A stretch of 64,000 nt of DNA from Pseudomonadota bacterium (GCA_963205195.1 CAUJHR010000004.1:1-64000), one strand, 5' to 3'; positions 26,439-35,542 are shown, counted from the first letter of the stretch. A program made the numbers and translations. Notes: generated by a model from the sequence alone, not told the origin.

Positions 26439-27062
26439 TTACTTCTTAAGTTCTTGCTCGCAAAGAGAATCCATTATTATTCTATATTCCTCACTTGTTG
26501 TTAGAGTTCTATTGCCAGGCCACCAATTTTTAGAAACTTCTTCTCCGAACTTCCTAACACATTTATAAGACCAATCTGCAAATGCTGGATTCGCGATATT
26601 ATTAATGTAATTTAGATTTTTGTGTAATTTAATTTTAGTTCTAAGTATGGCTTGTCCAACCTTTGATGGACACATTGCAACATCTCTCATTTTAGGTTTA
26701 TAATGCACTAATTCATTGCGAATATCAATTAACGCAAGTGCATCAAGATACCACTCACATTTAGAAAGTTTTATACCGGGAATACACGTCTTTACAAAGA
26801 TATTGATTTTATCAGATAATTCTTCATTAAAATCATTATTATAATTTTCATTTATAAAGGTTTCTAACGCCACTACAAACATAATAATTGCTGGAAAAGT
26901 ATGCCAAGAATGTGGAAATGTATCATATTTATCTTCCAGTGAGCGCAATCTTAAATTATTTGCCGCATCAAAATAATTTCTTGATAACCTAACTGCCATT
27001 ATAGGTATATTAGAAATAGTATTTTCTTTGTGTAATTTTATATCAATATGTTTTTTAATCAT
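26439..27062 (-). CDS. Orphan HEPN-like protein (candidate RNase)
   Basis: 207 residues, no named family recognised. Near residue 114 it has DIRNELVHYKPKM, which fits the R-x4-H motif (often RNxxxH) of HEPN domains, many of which are metal-independent RNases in toxin and defence systems. A helix FPAIIMFVVALETFINENYN lies about 40 residues earlier, where the first HEPN helices would be. The gene is far more AT-rich than polA upstream and lysR downstream, which suggests recent arrival. It begins 6 bases after the polA stop on the same strand. No partner (MNT nucleotidyltransferase or antitoxin) is adjacent. Function is inference. Confidence 0.6.
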   Translation of the reverse strand: MIKKHIDIKLHKENTISNIPIMAVRLSRNYFDAANNLRLRSLEDKYDTFPHSWHTFPAIIMFVVALETFINENYNNDFNEELSDKINIFVKTCIPGIKLSKCEWYLDALALIDIRNELVHYKPKMRDVAMCPSKVGQAILRTKIKLHKNLNYINNIANPAFADWSYKCVRKFGEEVSKNWWPGNRTLTTSEEYRIIMDSLCEQELKK

Positions 27063-27068
27063 AATTAT

Positions 27069-29885
27069 CTAATGAGCTTCGCCCCAGTTTTTACCAATTC
27101 CTATTTCCACCGTCAATGGAACTGACAGTTCGGCGGCATGTTCCATCGCCTTTTTGATTATAGGTTTTGCTGTTTCCACCGCACTCTCTGCAACCTCAAA
27201 AACCAGCTCGTCATGCACCTGCAGCAGCATTTTAGCTTCCGGCATGTTTTCTAATTTCCGGTCTATCGCTATCATAGCACGCTTTATAATATCTGCTGCT
27301 GTTCCCTGTAGTGGCGCATTGATCGCGGCGCGCTCATGGAACTGGCGGCGTGCGGCGTTTTTATCGAGTATATAAGGCACATGGCAGCGGCGGCCAAACA
27401 GTGTTTCAACATATCCATGTTCGCGGGCAAAATTTTTGCAATCTTCCATATATGCGCGGATGCCGGGATATTGAGCAAAATAACGCTCTATATATGCTCC
27501 GGCTTCGCTCCGTCCGATGCCAAGGCGTGTGGCAAGGCCGTGTGCGCTGATGCCATAAATTATACCAAAATTTATGGTTTTAGCTCGGCGGCGCAGCTCG
27601 CCGTCAACTTCTGAAACGGGGACACCGAACATCTGGCTTGCGGTTATTGCATGAATATCATCACCGTTTTTGAATGCTTCTTTCAAGCTTGGAATATCGG
27701 CAACATGTGCAAGCAGGCGCAGCTCGATCTGTGAGTAATCAGCGGCAAGCAATAGCGATCCCGGCTCCGCAACGAATGTATGGCGTATCTTTTTTCCTTC
27801 TATGCTGCGGATTGGTATATTCTGTAAGTTAGGGTCGTTAGAACTCAAGCGCCCGGTTGAAGCGATAGCCATGGCAAAATTAGTGTGAACCCGCCCGGTT
27901 TTTGGATTTATCTGTTGTGCAAGCGAATCAGTATAGGTGTTCTTAAGTTTTGCCAGCTGCCGCCAGTCGAGAATTTTCTGAGGCAGTATGTGGCCTTGTT
28001 CTGCCAGCTCTTCAAGCACTCCGCTATCAGTTCCATAGGCGCCGGATTTATCAGATTTTTTGCCGCCTTCCAGCTTCATTTCATCGAATAATACTTCGCC
28101 AAGCTGTTTGGGTGAGCCGACATTAAACTCACGTCCGGCAAGTGCATATATTTCGCGTTCATATTCTGCCATGCGCGCTGCGAAGTCTTTTGACAGGGCA
28201 TCCAGCTGCTGCAGGTCGACTTTAATTCCGCGCAGTTCCATGCGTTCAAGTGCATTGACCAAAGGCCTTTCAATAGTTTCATATAGCGTAAGCAATTTTG
28301 CCTGTGCAACTTTTGGTTTTAAATATTCCCACAAGCGCAATGTAATATCTGCATCTTCAGCCGCATAATTAGCGGCTTTTTCAATTTCAATTTCATCGAA
28401 GCGCAACTTGTTTTTTCCGGTTCCGGCAACTTCATTATAGCTTATAGGTTTTATACCAAGGTAGCGCTCGGAAAGTTCATCCATGCTATGGCCATGCAAT
28501 CCGGCATATAGCACGTAAGAAAGCAGCATGGTATCATCAAGCGGCGTGATATTTACTCCATGCTGCTGCATTACCAGCATGTCGTATTTAATATTCTGCC
28601 CGATTTTTAAAATGCTCTCATCTTCCAGTAGCGGCTTGAGTGCGGTGATGGCTTGGGACAGTGTGATCTGGTTAGGATTCAGGATTCGGGATTCGGGATT
28701 CGGGGTAGGCGGAGAAAATAAATCTAAATTAGAAATTTCTTTTTTATTCTTACTTTCTGAATCCTGAATCCTGAATCCTGGAACCTTGTGTTGTAAGGGA
28801 ACATAACACGCGCTGCCAGACTCTACGCTTAAGGAAAAACCGACCAACTCAGCTTTCAATGGGTCAAGTGAAGTTGTTTCGGTGTCGAAGGCAACTCTGC
28901 CGGTTTTTTGTGCAGTTTTTATCCATTTTTGCAATTCGTCAATACTTGAAATTATTTTGTAATCTCGTTTGAGGATTTGGGCTTGAAGTATTGGATTTTC
29001 TTCACTTAACCCTTGGGCTTTAAGGCCTGAGCCTTTCTCCATTTTCACAAGAAGGGACTTAAAACCATGTTCGCGCAGGAATGGAAGTAATATGTTATTG
29101 TCATATTTTTTAAGTATAAGATCATCCATAACCAGCGGCAGCGGTACATCTTCCTTAAGTGTAACCAGCTGTTTGGAAAGCCGTGCCATATCTGCAGAAT
29201 TTATGATAGCTTCACGGCGTTTTGGCTGTTTTATTTCATGTGCCTTTTCCAGAAGATTTTCCAAAGTGCCGTAGTGATTTATAAGTTCAGCAGCTGTTTT
29301 TGGGCCAATTCCAGCGATGCCGGGAACATTATCGGAGCTATCTCCTATCAGCGATAAAACTTCCAGGACCTTATCCGGCTGCACCCCAAATTTTTCAAAA
29401 ACTTCCAAAGCGCCGATTGTTTTATTTTTCATCGCGTCGAACATTTTTATATTGTTGCCTATTAGTTGCATCAGGTCTTTATCCGATGAGACGATAGTGA
29501 CTTCTATTCCCTTCGATTGTGCTTGTTTCGCATAGGTTGCAATTATGTCATCAGCCTCGTAATCCTCAAGCTCGATGCACGGAAGGTTCAGGGCGCGGGT
29601 TGCATCGCGTACCAGCGCGAATTGTGGTATAAGGTCCTCGGGGGCTGGGGGGCGGTGTGCCTTATACTCAGAATAAAGACGGTTGCGGAAGGTTATGCGC
29701 GAAGCATCGAAAATAACTGCAATATGCGTAGGGTTAGAGTTTTGCATAAGCTTTATCATCATATTCATAAAGCCAACAACAGCGCCAACCGGCACGCCTT
29801 TGGGATTGGTAAGCGGTGGCAGTGCGTGATAGGCACGGAAAATAAAACCGGAGCCGTCGATTAGGAAAAGTTTTTGCGTATCCAT
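27069..29885 (-). CDS. polA: DNA polymerase I (with palindromic insert in exonuclease domain)
   Basis: 938 residues with three domains. The 5' nuclease is at about 1-290 (FLIDGSGFIFRAYHALPP at the start). The 3'-5' exonuclease is at about 310-530, with intact DTET motif near 333 and GQNIKYD. The polymerase is at about 550-938 with DYSQIELRLLAHV, the O-helix RRRAKTINFGIIYGISAHG and the terminal VHDELVFEV. Pol I removes primers and fills repair gaps. Between YVPLQHK and SQAITALKPLL a segment of about 39 residues (about 367-405) is encoded by a palindromic heptamer repeat and lies in a loop where relatives vary. The start codon abuts a second such palindrome, and no ribosome site is visible. Confidence 0.96.
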   Translation of the reverse strand: MDTQKLFLIDGSGFIFRAYHALPPLTNPKGVPVGAVVGFMNMMIKLMQNSNPTHIAVIFDASRITFRNRLYSEYKAHRPPAPEDLIPQFALVRDATRALNLPCIELEDYEADDIIATYAKQAQSKGIEVTIVSSDKDLMQLIGNNIKMFDAMKNKTIGALEVFEKFGVQPDKVLEVLSLIGDSSDNVPGIAGIGPKTAAELINHYGTLENLLEKAHEIKQPKRREAIINSADMARLSKQLVTLKEDVPLPLVMDDLILKKYDNNILLPFLREHGFKSLLVKMEKGSGLKAQGLSEENPILQAQILKRDYKIISSIDELQKWIKTAQKTGRVAFDTETTSLDPLKAELVGFSLSVESGSACYVPLQHKVPGFRIQDSESKNKKEISNLDLFSPPTPNPESRILNPNQITLSQAITALKPLLEDESILKIGQNIKYDMLVMQQHGVNITPLDDTMLLSYVLYAGLHGHSMDELSERYLGIKPISYNEVAGTGKNKLRFDEIEIEKAANYAAEDADITLRLWEYLKPKVAQAKLLTLYETIERPLVNALERMELRGIKVDLQQLDALSKDFAARMAEYEREIYALAGREFNVGSPKQLGEVLFDEMKLEGGKKSDKSGAYGTDSGVLEELAEQGHILPQKILDWRQLAKLKNTYTDSLAQQINPKTGRVHTNFAMAIASTGRLSSNDPNLQNIPIRSIEGKKIRHTFVAEPGSLLLAADYSQIELRLLAHVADIPSLKEAFKNGDDIHAITASQMFGVPVSEVDGELRRRAKTINFGIIYGISAHGLATRLGIGRSEAGAYIERYFAQYPGIRAYMEDCKNFAREHGYVETLFGRRCHVPYILDKNAARRQFHERAAINAPLQGTAADIIKRAMIAIDRKLENMPEAKMLLQVHDELVFEVAESAVETAKPIIKKAMEHAAELSVPLTVEIGIGKNWGEAH
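28670..28785. repeat. Heptamer-armed palindrome inserted in frame within polA
   Basis: About 116 bp. The left arm (28670-28705) is tandem GATTC[AG]G units and the right arm (28757-28785) three tandem CTGAATC units followed by CTGGAACC; the arms are inverted copies of each other with a two-base offset. The 51-base centre is AT-rich. It is read through in frame as polA codons about 367-405, giving a Pro/Ser/Asn-rich peptide. The heptamer layout matches the repeats at 29886 and 61631, though the unit sequence differs. This recalls the Rickettsia palindromic elements found inside genes; whether it belongs to a known family is unknown. Confidence 0.8.
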
Positions 29886-30013
29886 AGAGTTCAGAGGTCA
29901 GGGTTCGGAGGTCAGCTATACATATAACAGTTGCCTTTTTGCAGCAACCATATTAGTTACTTTGCATATTGCATAATTAATTTCTGATCCCTGAATCCTG
30001 ACCTCTGAACCCT
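29886..30013. repeat. Heptamer-armed palindrome filling the polA/esterase intergenic region
   Basis: The left arm 29886-29915 and right arm 29984-30013 are 30-base inverted repeats with about 4 mismatches. Each is built of roughly four heptamers of the form GGTTCAG/AGGTCAG/GATTCAG/GGATCAG. The 68-base centre contains AT-rich, promoter-like DNA. The arms abut the start codons of the two divergent genes exactly (polA ATG at 29885, esterase ATG at 30014), so both genes must be transcribed and translated from signals inside or across the element. Confidence 0.85.
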
Positions 30014-30667
30014 ATGAAAATGACTCCCACAGCTTACCGTAAACCAGCATCAGGCGGAAAAGCAAAGCAATTGGTTTTAATATTGCATGGCTGGGGCGCG
30101 GATGGTGCGAACCTTATTGACCTTGCAGATATATTGGCGCGTGCTTTGCCGGATGCATATTTCATAGCTCCCAATGCGCCTTTTGTGTGTGAAGTGAACC
30201 CATATGGCTTCCAGTGGTTTTCACTTATGGACAGGCATCCGCAACATATGCTGGATGGAACACGTAAGGCAGTGGAAATATTGAATGGATTTGTTGATGA
30301 ACAACTTGCTGAGCTTGGGCTTGATAACAGCAAGCTGGCGCTGGTTGGTTTTTCACAGGGAACGATGACTGCTCTGCACCTTGCCTTGCGCCGTACACCG
30401 CCGATTGCTTCGGTGGTAGGGTTTTCAGGTGCCCTTATCGGCGCGGATGTTCTGGCTAAGGAAATTGTCGCCCGTCCCCCTGTGTGCCTGATACACGGAA
30501 ATTCTGATGATGTTGTGCCTTATTCTTCGCTCGCACATGCAACTGATGCACTAAAGAATCATGGGCTGAATGTAGTGCCGCACACACGCCAGTTTTTAGG
30601 CCATAGCATAGACCTGGAAGGGATCACGATAGCGGCAGAGTTCCTTAAAGATAATTTTGGGGCTTAG
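30014..30667 (+). CDS. Alpha/beta-hydrolase carboxylesterase (phospholipase/esterase family)
   Basis: 217 residues matching the carboxylesterase/acyl-protein thioesterase family. LILHGWGADGANLIDLAD near 21 is the oxyanion region, VGFSQGTMTALHLAL near 115 has the nucleophile Ser in GFSQG, IHGNSDDVVPY near 155 the Asp, and LGHSID near 196 the His. It is probably cytosolic (no signal peptide) and hydrolyses short acyl esters; the physiological substrate is unknown. It starts directly at the end of a palindromic repeat and lacks a Shine-Dalgarno sequence. Confidence 0.9.
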   Translation: MKMTPTAYRKPASGGKAKQLVLILHGWGADGANLIDLADILARALPDAYFIAPNAPFVCEVNPYGFQWFSLMDRHPQHMLDGTRKAVEILNGFVDEQLAELGLDNSKLALVGFSQGTMTALHLALRRTPPIASVVGFSGALIGADVLAKEIVARPPVCLIHGNSDDVVPYSSLAHATDALKNHGLNVVPHTRQFLGHSIDLEGITIAAEFLKDNFGA

Positions 30668-31383
30668 CGCTGAGGAGTTATAGCACCTAAGCCTTTTTTT
30701 AGTGATTCGACGGTATCTGGAAATAGGGATCCTACGGATTCTACAATTCCCTTTGTATCTTTTACACCTGACTGTGAAAATTGCTTCCCTGAATCAGCAG
30801 CGCTTACCATTGCAATCAAAGTAGGTCTTTCCCTATCAAGCTCTTTTGTAACACGCGCTATCAATCCTGCCTTAACAAAGTTTCCATTTCTAATAAGCTC
30901 ATCATCAGCTATACCTATGGGAAGGGATGCATCGGCCTTATCCCTGATTGCTTTAGCTACCCTTCCTGCTGCGGTATCTAAGTTTTCCTGCCCTCTTTTT
31001 TGCTCAAGCAGCTTATCCGCTATTAATAATGCTAATTTATCAGGGTCATTATTAAACCATGATTTGTTGTCTTTATTAAGTAAAGTAGAATTTTCTTTAA
31101 CTATCGGGGTTATAACTTCTACAGCATCTTTAATTAATGCTTCCCGCCTTTTAGTTATATAATCTTCTTTTTCCTTATCAGTATAGTTTTTTTGCGTTTC
31201 TTTAGTTTTCTGATCAAGGATAATATCATCCAGGTCTATTAATTTACCGACCATTTTGTTTAATACGGTTTTTAAATCTGTGCCAGGCGGGATAGCTACA
31301 GTATTATCAGAAACCTTGTGTATAAACTGGTTTTCTCTATCTGGTGACATATCTATAATAGGTTTTCTGGTAGGCTCTGACAT
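30664..31383 (-). CDS. Uncharacterised 239-residue protein
   Basis: No family recognised. Charged and helical, without signal peptide or membrane segment; Lys/Asp-rich in the first half (DQKTKETQKNYTDKEKEDY), with LNKDNKSWFNNDPDKLALLIADKLLEQK near 100-130. It lies 22 bases downstream of the 663-residue unknown on the same strand, and the helical C-terminal part of that protein has similar composition, so the pair may be functionally linked. It overlaps the esterase stop by 4 bases in convergent orientation. Confidence 0.7.
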   Translation of the reverse strand: MSEPTRKPIIDMSPDRENQFIHKVSDNTVAIPPGTDLKTVLNKMVGKLIDLDDIILDQKTKETQKNYTDKEKEDYITKRREALIKDAVEVITPIVKENSTLLNKDNKSWFNNDPDKLALLIADKLLEQKRGQENLDTAAGRVAKAIRDKADASLPIGIADDELIRNGNFVKAGLIARVTKELDRERPTLIAMVSAADSGKQFSQSGVKDTKGIVESVGSLFPDTVESLKKGLGAITPQR

Positions 31384-31405
31384 TTTATTTCCTTTTTATA
31401 TTTTA

Positions 31406-33397
31406 TTATCGAGCGGCAAATTGGTTTTCTTGTGGACGTGCTGTTGAAATATACGGTGCTGGCGCATCAGCGGATACGCCTGCCTTCTGCATTTTTGTTC
31501 CAGTTTCCTGAGCTGCATTATCCATGGCTATGGCTTTTTCTAATGCGCCTTTGTTTCTCCTAATAGCTCCTCTAAGTTCATCACCCAATTTCATTTTTAT
31601 AGTATCATCCGAAAGCGGCTCTATTTTTTTGCCAGTAACAAAACCAGCAATACTGTTTAATGATGATTTTTCTTGCTCTTTATGAGCATAGCTACGAATT
31701 TGTGCAGCGGTTTTTTGTGCTAAAGGATCATTTGAAGAGAACAGCTTGTTTGCAACTTCTTCAATGCCCTTCTTGGGATTATTAAGGTCAATATCTTTAG
31801 CATTATTTGCAAGGAATGTAGTAAGGTTACGAATAACTTCCGGTTTATTTGGAATATCTTTATTGTTTAGTAGTTGTGCTGCTATATCCCCTATGGCTTT
31901 TTGCAGGTGGCTTGGCTGTGGTTGCACAGGAGCCGTTGCCTGTGATTCTAGCCGGGCTGGAGCAGTAGGAGCTGATTCTGGTTTAGCCGTAGTTGGAGCT
32001 GCTGTATGGGTTTCAGTAATAATTTTTTGCGGCTCTTCCTTATGGGGCTGCACTTTTTTATCCCTTTCAGTTTTTGGCACAGAAGGAACTCTTGGTGCTA
32101 CTATAACCGGAGTAGCAACAACAGGAGCAGGAATTTTTATTTCTGTTGCTGGTGTATTGCTGCCTTTTGGAGGAGTTTGTTCTGCAGGTGGGGTCGAGTT
32201 GCCTGGCAGCTGCTTGGAATTATTTGAATTTCCTCCAGGTAATTTTTTGTAGTCTGGCAGAACAGGCGGTGTTTTGGGGTCGTATGGCTTTTCTGCGGGC
32301 TTTTCAGTGGTCGTTTGCCCTGCTGCTGGAATTGATACTACCTTTATACCGCCATTCCCTCCGGCAGGAGATTGTGGGGTTTGGTTGCCTTTCTGGTCTT
32401 CTAAATATTTTAAGAAAGCGGCTGCTATACCACCACCAGTTGTAATTGCGGCGCCAGCTTCCACAGGATCGACAGAAGGCTTATGTGTTTGTGGTATTGG
32501 CGGTGGAGGTGGAGGGCTTATAGCTGGCGCTGCCTGAGGCTTTGTAGCCGCCGGTGTGGTGACTTCAGTTGTAGATGTTGTTTCTTTTGCAGGTTCTTTG
32601 ATAACAGCTGGGGCTTCTTTAGGAGGTTCTTTCTTTGGCTCGGCACCTTTTGTATTCGCAAGGGTTTCTGGTTCCGGCGCGTCTTTATCAGGAACTCCTT
32701 TTTCTTTAAGTATCCGGGTGCGGACACCCGCTGATATTTCTTTTATGGTGTCCTGGCTTAAACCAATATTTGCGCCAGCAAGGTTTTTTTCGGTTGAAAC
32801 CGCTATTCCATTAGCTGTTTCTCTGGTTATAGAGGATTTAAGCCCATCCATTCCCCCATCAAACCCGCTGAATACCCATTTTATAAGTCCCATAAGGGCA
32901 TTCATAAAAGATGCGCCGCCGAGGAAAGGAAGGTTGCCGGTATTTTCTTCAACCGCATTTCCCACTGCTTTTGCTATTTTTACCCTTCTGGCTTCATCGG
33001 GTATTGCTTGATCAAAAGAATTTGTACCAAGCGCATTAATTATCTTATCATATTCTGCTTTAGTTGCCGGGTCTTTGCCTAGCAGCGCAAGCCTTTTATC
33101 CAAATCTTCAATGCTTAGATCAACTTGAATGGGCGTGCCATTTGGAGTTTTAGCTTCAAATTTAGCGGTGCGGTTCTTGATCAGATCATTCGCGATCTTA
33201 AGGTATTGCTCATCTGTTATTGCTGAGGCATCAATTTCACCATCGCCTCCTAATAGGGCCATTCCAGCTATTGCGCCATTTTTCTTAAGGCGTATAGCTA
33301 CCTGTTCAGGCAGGGCATTATATACTTTATCCTGCGCCTCTTGTGCGGCGCTTGGTCCTGCCTGTGCTGCCGGCTCTTTTTTCTGGTCGTCTGCCAT
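31406..33397 (-). CDS. Uncharacterised 663-residue protein with long Pro-rich linker
   Basis: No family recognised. Residues 1-235 look folded and contain an EF-hand-like stretch (LLGGDGEIDASAITDEQ near 47) and a hydrophobic patch GGASFMNALMGLIKWVF near 160. Residues about 240-500 are Pro/Thr/Ala/Lys-rich and low in complexity (PPPPPIPQTHKP near 295), typical of a flexible linker. The C-terminal ~160 residues are helical. There is no signal peptide. The layout would suit a surface-associated or secreted effector, but nothing proves export. It is followed by a second unknown gene; upstream 33398-33614 is an AT-rich 217-base region shared with divergent zapA. Confidence 0.7.
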   Translation of the reverse strand: MADDQKKEPAAQAGPSAAQEAQDKVYNALPEQVAIRLKKNGAIAGMALLGGDGEIDASAITDEQYLKIANDLIKNRTAKFEAKTPNGTPIQVDLSIEDLDKRLALLGKDPATKAEYDKIINALGTNSFDQAIPDEARRVKIAKAVGNAVEENTGNLPFLGGASFMNALMGLIKWVFSGFDGGMDGLKSSITRETANGIAVSTEKNLAGANIGLSQDTIKEISAGVRTRILKEKGVPDKDAPEPETLANTKGAEPKKEPPKEAPAVIKEPAKETTSTTEVTTPAATKPQAAPAISPPPPPPIPQTHKPSVDPVEAGAAITTGGGIAAAFLKYLEDQKGNQTPQSPAGGNGGIKVVSIPAAGQTTTEKPAEKPYDPKTPPVLPDYKKLPGGNSNNSKQLPGNSTPPAEQTPPKGSNTPATEIKIPAPVVATPVIVAPRVPSVPKTERDKKVQPHKEEPQKIITETHTAAPTTAKPESAPTAPARLESQATAPVQPQPSHLQKAIGDIAAQLLNNKDIPNKPEVIRNLTTFLANNAKDIDLNNPKKGIEEVANKLFSSNDPLAQKTAAQIRSYAHKEQEKSSLNSIAGFVTGKKIEPLSDDTIKMKLGDELRGAIRRNKGALEKAIAMDNAAQETGTKMQKAGVSADAPAPYISTARPQENQFAAR

Positions 33398-33614
33398 ATT
33401 ATTCCTAAATACCGCTTATAATATTATCTTATGATACAACATTACCGTAAAAACCCTGATAAGTGTTGTGAAGATTTTATGACAATCTATATGTAAATAT
33501 AAGGTTTTTGGCGTGTTTAAGCGCTTATATCGCTAAGTGATTAATAATTAATAATTTAAATAAATTGATTATTAACAAAAAATGGTGAAAAATGCAAGCC
33601 AGCGGGGGTGAAAT

Positions 33615-33980
33615 ATGACAATTGTGAACATAAAGATCAATGGCAGGGAATACCATCTGGCCTGTGATGATGGTCAGGAGGAGCATCTGCGCCTGCTGGC
33701 TGACGATGTGGATGAGCGTGTACGTGACCTTACAGCGCGCATGGGCAGCAATACTGGTGAAGTTATGGGGCTTTTGCTGGCAGCCATCACTATGGCAGAT
33801 GAAATTATTGAAAATAAACGTGAAATTGAAAAATTAAGCGCTGCTGCCCGCTATATTCCGGCGGCTGTGGAAGCGGGAACGACTACAGAAACGGTTTATA
33901 CTGAAGATGCAATGGCGGTAACGCTTGATGAAATAGCCGAGCGTATTGAAAGGATTGCGGAGCGTATTGAAATCCGCTAG
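33615..33980 (+). CDS. zapA: Cell division protein ZapA
   Basis: 121 residues. VNIKINGREYHLACDDGQEEHL (about 3-24) and LADDVDERVRDL are the ZapA globular head; the C-terminal half is helical and coiled-coil (ERIERIAERIEIR). ZapA cross-links FtsZ filaments at mid-cell. It stands before the 6S RNA gene and fthC, the standard alphaproteobacterial order, which supports the 6S call. Confidence 0.93.
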   Translation: MTIVNIKINGREYHLACDDGQEEHLRLLADDVDERVRDLTARMGSNTGEVMGLLLAAITMADEIIENKREIEKLSAAARYIPAAVEAGTTTETVYTEDAMAVTLDEIAERIERIAERIEIR

Positions 33981-33982
33981 AC

Positions 33983-34166
33983 TTATGCGGAACGGTTCTG
34001 CCCGGTACGTTTGGTACATTGTCCCTTGGACCAATACCTTTTGTTCGGGAGCTGTCACTGGCGGGGGTGTTGCCCCTGCATACACGGCGCCCACCTTTAC
34101 AGACGGGTCGAATGCGGCTTGTTTCAACCGACGGCCAGTAGGCGGTTCCGTTCGTTCCGCTTGGTC
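33983..34166 (+). ncRNA. ssrS: 6S RNA
   Basis: About 185 bases between zapA and fthC, the conserved site of 6S RNA in proteobacteria. The ends pair: GCGGAACG (33987-33994) with CGTTCCGC (34153-34160), with further pairing inward (GGTTCTGCC-like against GGCGGTTCC), forming the long interrupted hairpin of 6S RNA with an open centre. The DNA is more GC-rich than other intergenic regions and has no credible ORF. 6S RNA mimics an open promoter and sequesters sigma-70 RNA polymerase in stationary phase. Exact ends are estimates. Confidence 0.8.
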
Positions 34167-34180
34167 TTAGAAAAGTTATT

Positions 34181-34744
34181 ATGGACAGTAAAAAATCCCT
34201 GCGCGAAGCAAATATTGCCAAAAGGCAGCAGATACCTGCGATTGCTGCAAGTGATGCAGCCGGTAAAATAGAAAATTTATTGTTTCCACTTGTTCCATCT
34301 GGTGCAAGTGTTGCGCTATATTTTGCCATTCGTGGGGAAGTTGATGTTAGCGGGTTACTTAAAAGATTGTGCGCTTCGGGCCATAAAGTGGCGCTGCCGG
34401 TAATTCAGGAAAATACAAGGATACTAAAATTTCTCGATTGTTCATGCGAAGCTTTGCTTATTGCTGGGAAATATGGGATTTCCTGTCCGCAGCCGCATCT
34501 TCCGGAAATAATTCCAGATGCGGTAATTATTCCGCTGGTGGCATTTGATAAAAATGGCAATAGGTTAGGCTATGGCGGCGGTTATTATGACGCGACAATC
34601 CATCATCTGCGCTCGATAAATAAAAATATTATGGTTATCGGCGTAGCTTATGCTATGCAGCAGGTAGAAAATATTGAGCCAGAACCGCATGACCAAAAAA
34701 TGGATGCGGTGGTTACTGAAGAAGAAATTATAAGGTTTGCATGA
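34181..34744 (+). CDS. fthC: 5-formyltetrahydrofolate cyclo-ligase
   Basis: 187 residues. KKSLREANIAKRQQI at the N-terminus, VALYFAIRGEVDV near 46, and RLGYGGGYYDATI near 127 are the ATP- and folate-binding motifs of 5-FTHF cyclo-ligase, which makes 5,10-methenyl-THF from 5-formyl-THF. It follows 6S RNA, as in many proteobacteria. It overlaps the next gene by 4 bases (ATGA). Confidence 0.94.
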   Translation: MDSKKSLREANIAKRQQIPAIAASDAAGKIENLLFPLVPSGASVALYFAIRGEVDVSGLLKRLCASGHKVALPVIQENTRILKFLDCSCEALLIAGKYGISCPQPHLPEIIPDAVIIPLVAFDKNGNRLGYGGGYYDATIHHLRSINKNIMVIGVAYAMQQVENIEPEPHDQKMDAVVTEEEIIRFA

Positions 34745-35535
34745 AAATATTATTTCTAGGCGATGTGGTGGGGCGTAGCGGGCGCGATGCTGTTGTGAAA
34801 AACGTACCGCAGTTGCGCCGTGACATGGCGCTGGATGCGGTTATAGTTAATGGCGATAATGCGGCGGGTGGCTTTGGAATTACTCCGCAGATAGCGAAAG
34901 ATTTTTTTGCAAACGGTGTTGATGTGATAACCGGCGGTGACCATATCTGGGACCAGCAAAAAGATATTGTGCCATATCTTTCGCAGGAAAAACGCTTGCT
35001 GCGCCCGGAAAATTTCCCGGTGAAAACCGTAGGCAGTGGTCATTATTTATTATCATTCGCTGATGGCCGCAAGCTACTGGTTCTGCACCTTCTTGGGCAG
35101 GTGTTCCACAAGGAGCATACGCGCTGCCCGTTTGTAACTGCCGATGAAATCCTCGAAAAATACCGCCTCGGAAATTGCGCGATACTGGTTGATATACATG
35201 CTGAGGCGACATCGGAAAAAATGGCAATGGGGAAATATTTAGATGGCCGCGTTAGTGTGGTTGTTGGGAGCCATACGCATGTACCGACAGCGGATGCGCG
35301 AATTTTACCAAAAGGAACCGCTTATCAAACCGATGCAGGAATGTGCGGCGATTATGATTCAGTGATCGGCTTTGAAGCGAGCGCGCCTCTTGAGCGTTTC
35401 CTGACTAAAATATCAAAAATCAAAATGGAAGCCGCACAGGGGCCAGCGGCCATCTGCGGATTATACGCCGAAATTGATGATAAGACAGGACTGGCACTAG
35501 CTTGCCGCAGTTTTGTTTATCCAAAAGACCTGTAA
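34741..35535 (+). CDS. YmdB-type metallophosphoesterase (TIGR00282)
   Basis: 264 residues. The dinuclear metal site is spelled out by LGDVVGRSGRDAV at 6, VNGDNAAGGFG near 37, GGDHIWDQ near 61, DIHAEATSEK near 151 and GSHTHVPTAD near 179. The family includes Bacillus YmdB, a cyclic-nucleotide phosphodiesterase that affects biofilm and RNA turnover; the substrate here is not known. It is translationally coupled to fthC and followed by the ssrA promoter. Confidence 0.92.
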   Translation: MKILFLGDVVGRSGRDAVVKNVPQLRRDMALDAVIVNGDNAAGGFGITPQIAKDFFANGVDVITGGDHIWDQQKDIVPYLSQEKRLLRPENFPVKTVGSGHYLLSFADGRKLLVLHLLGQVFHKEHTRCPFVTADEILEKYRLGNCAILVDIHAEATSEKMAMGKYLDGRVSVVVGSHTHVPTADARILPKGTAYQTDAGMCGDYDSVIGFEASAPLERFLTKISKIKMEAAQGPAAICGLYAEIDDKTGLALACRSFVYPKDL

Positions 35536-35542
35536 TTACCCC

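Noticed and set aside
33834..34329. Minus-strand frames over the zapA-fthC gap
   Set aside because: They cover the 6S RNA and the ends of two real genes.
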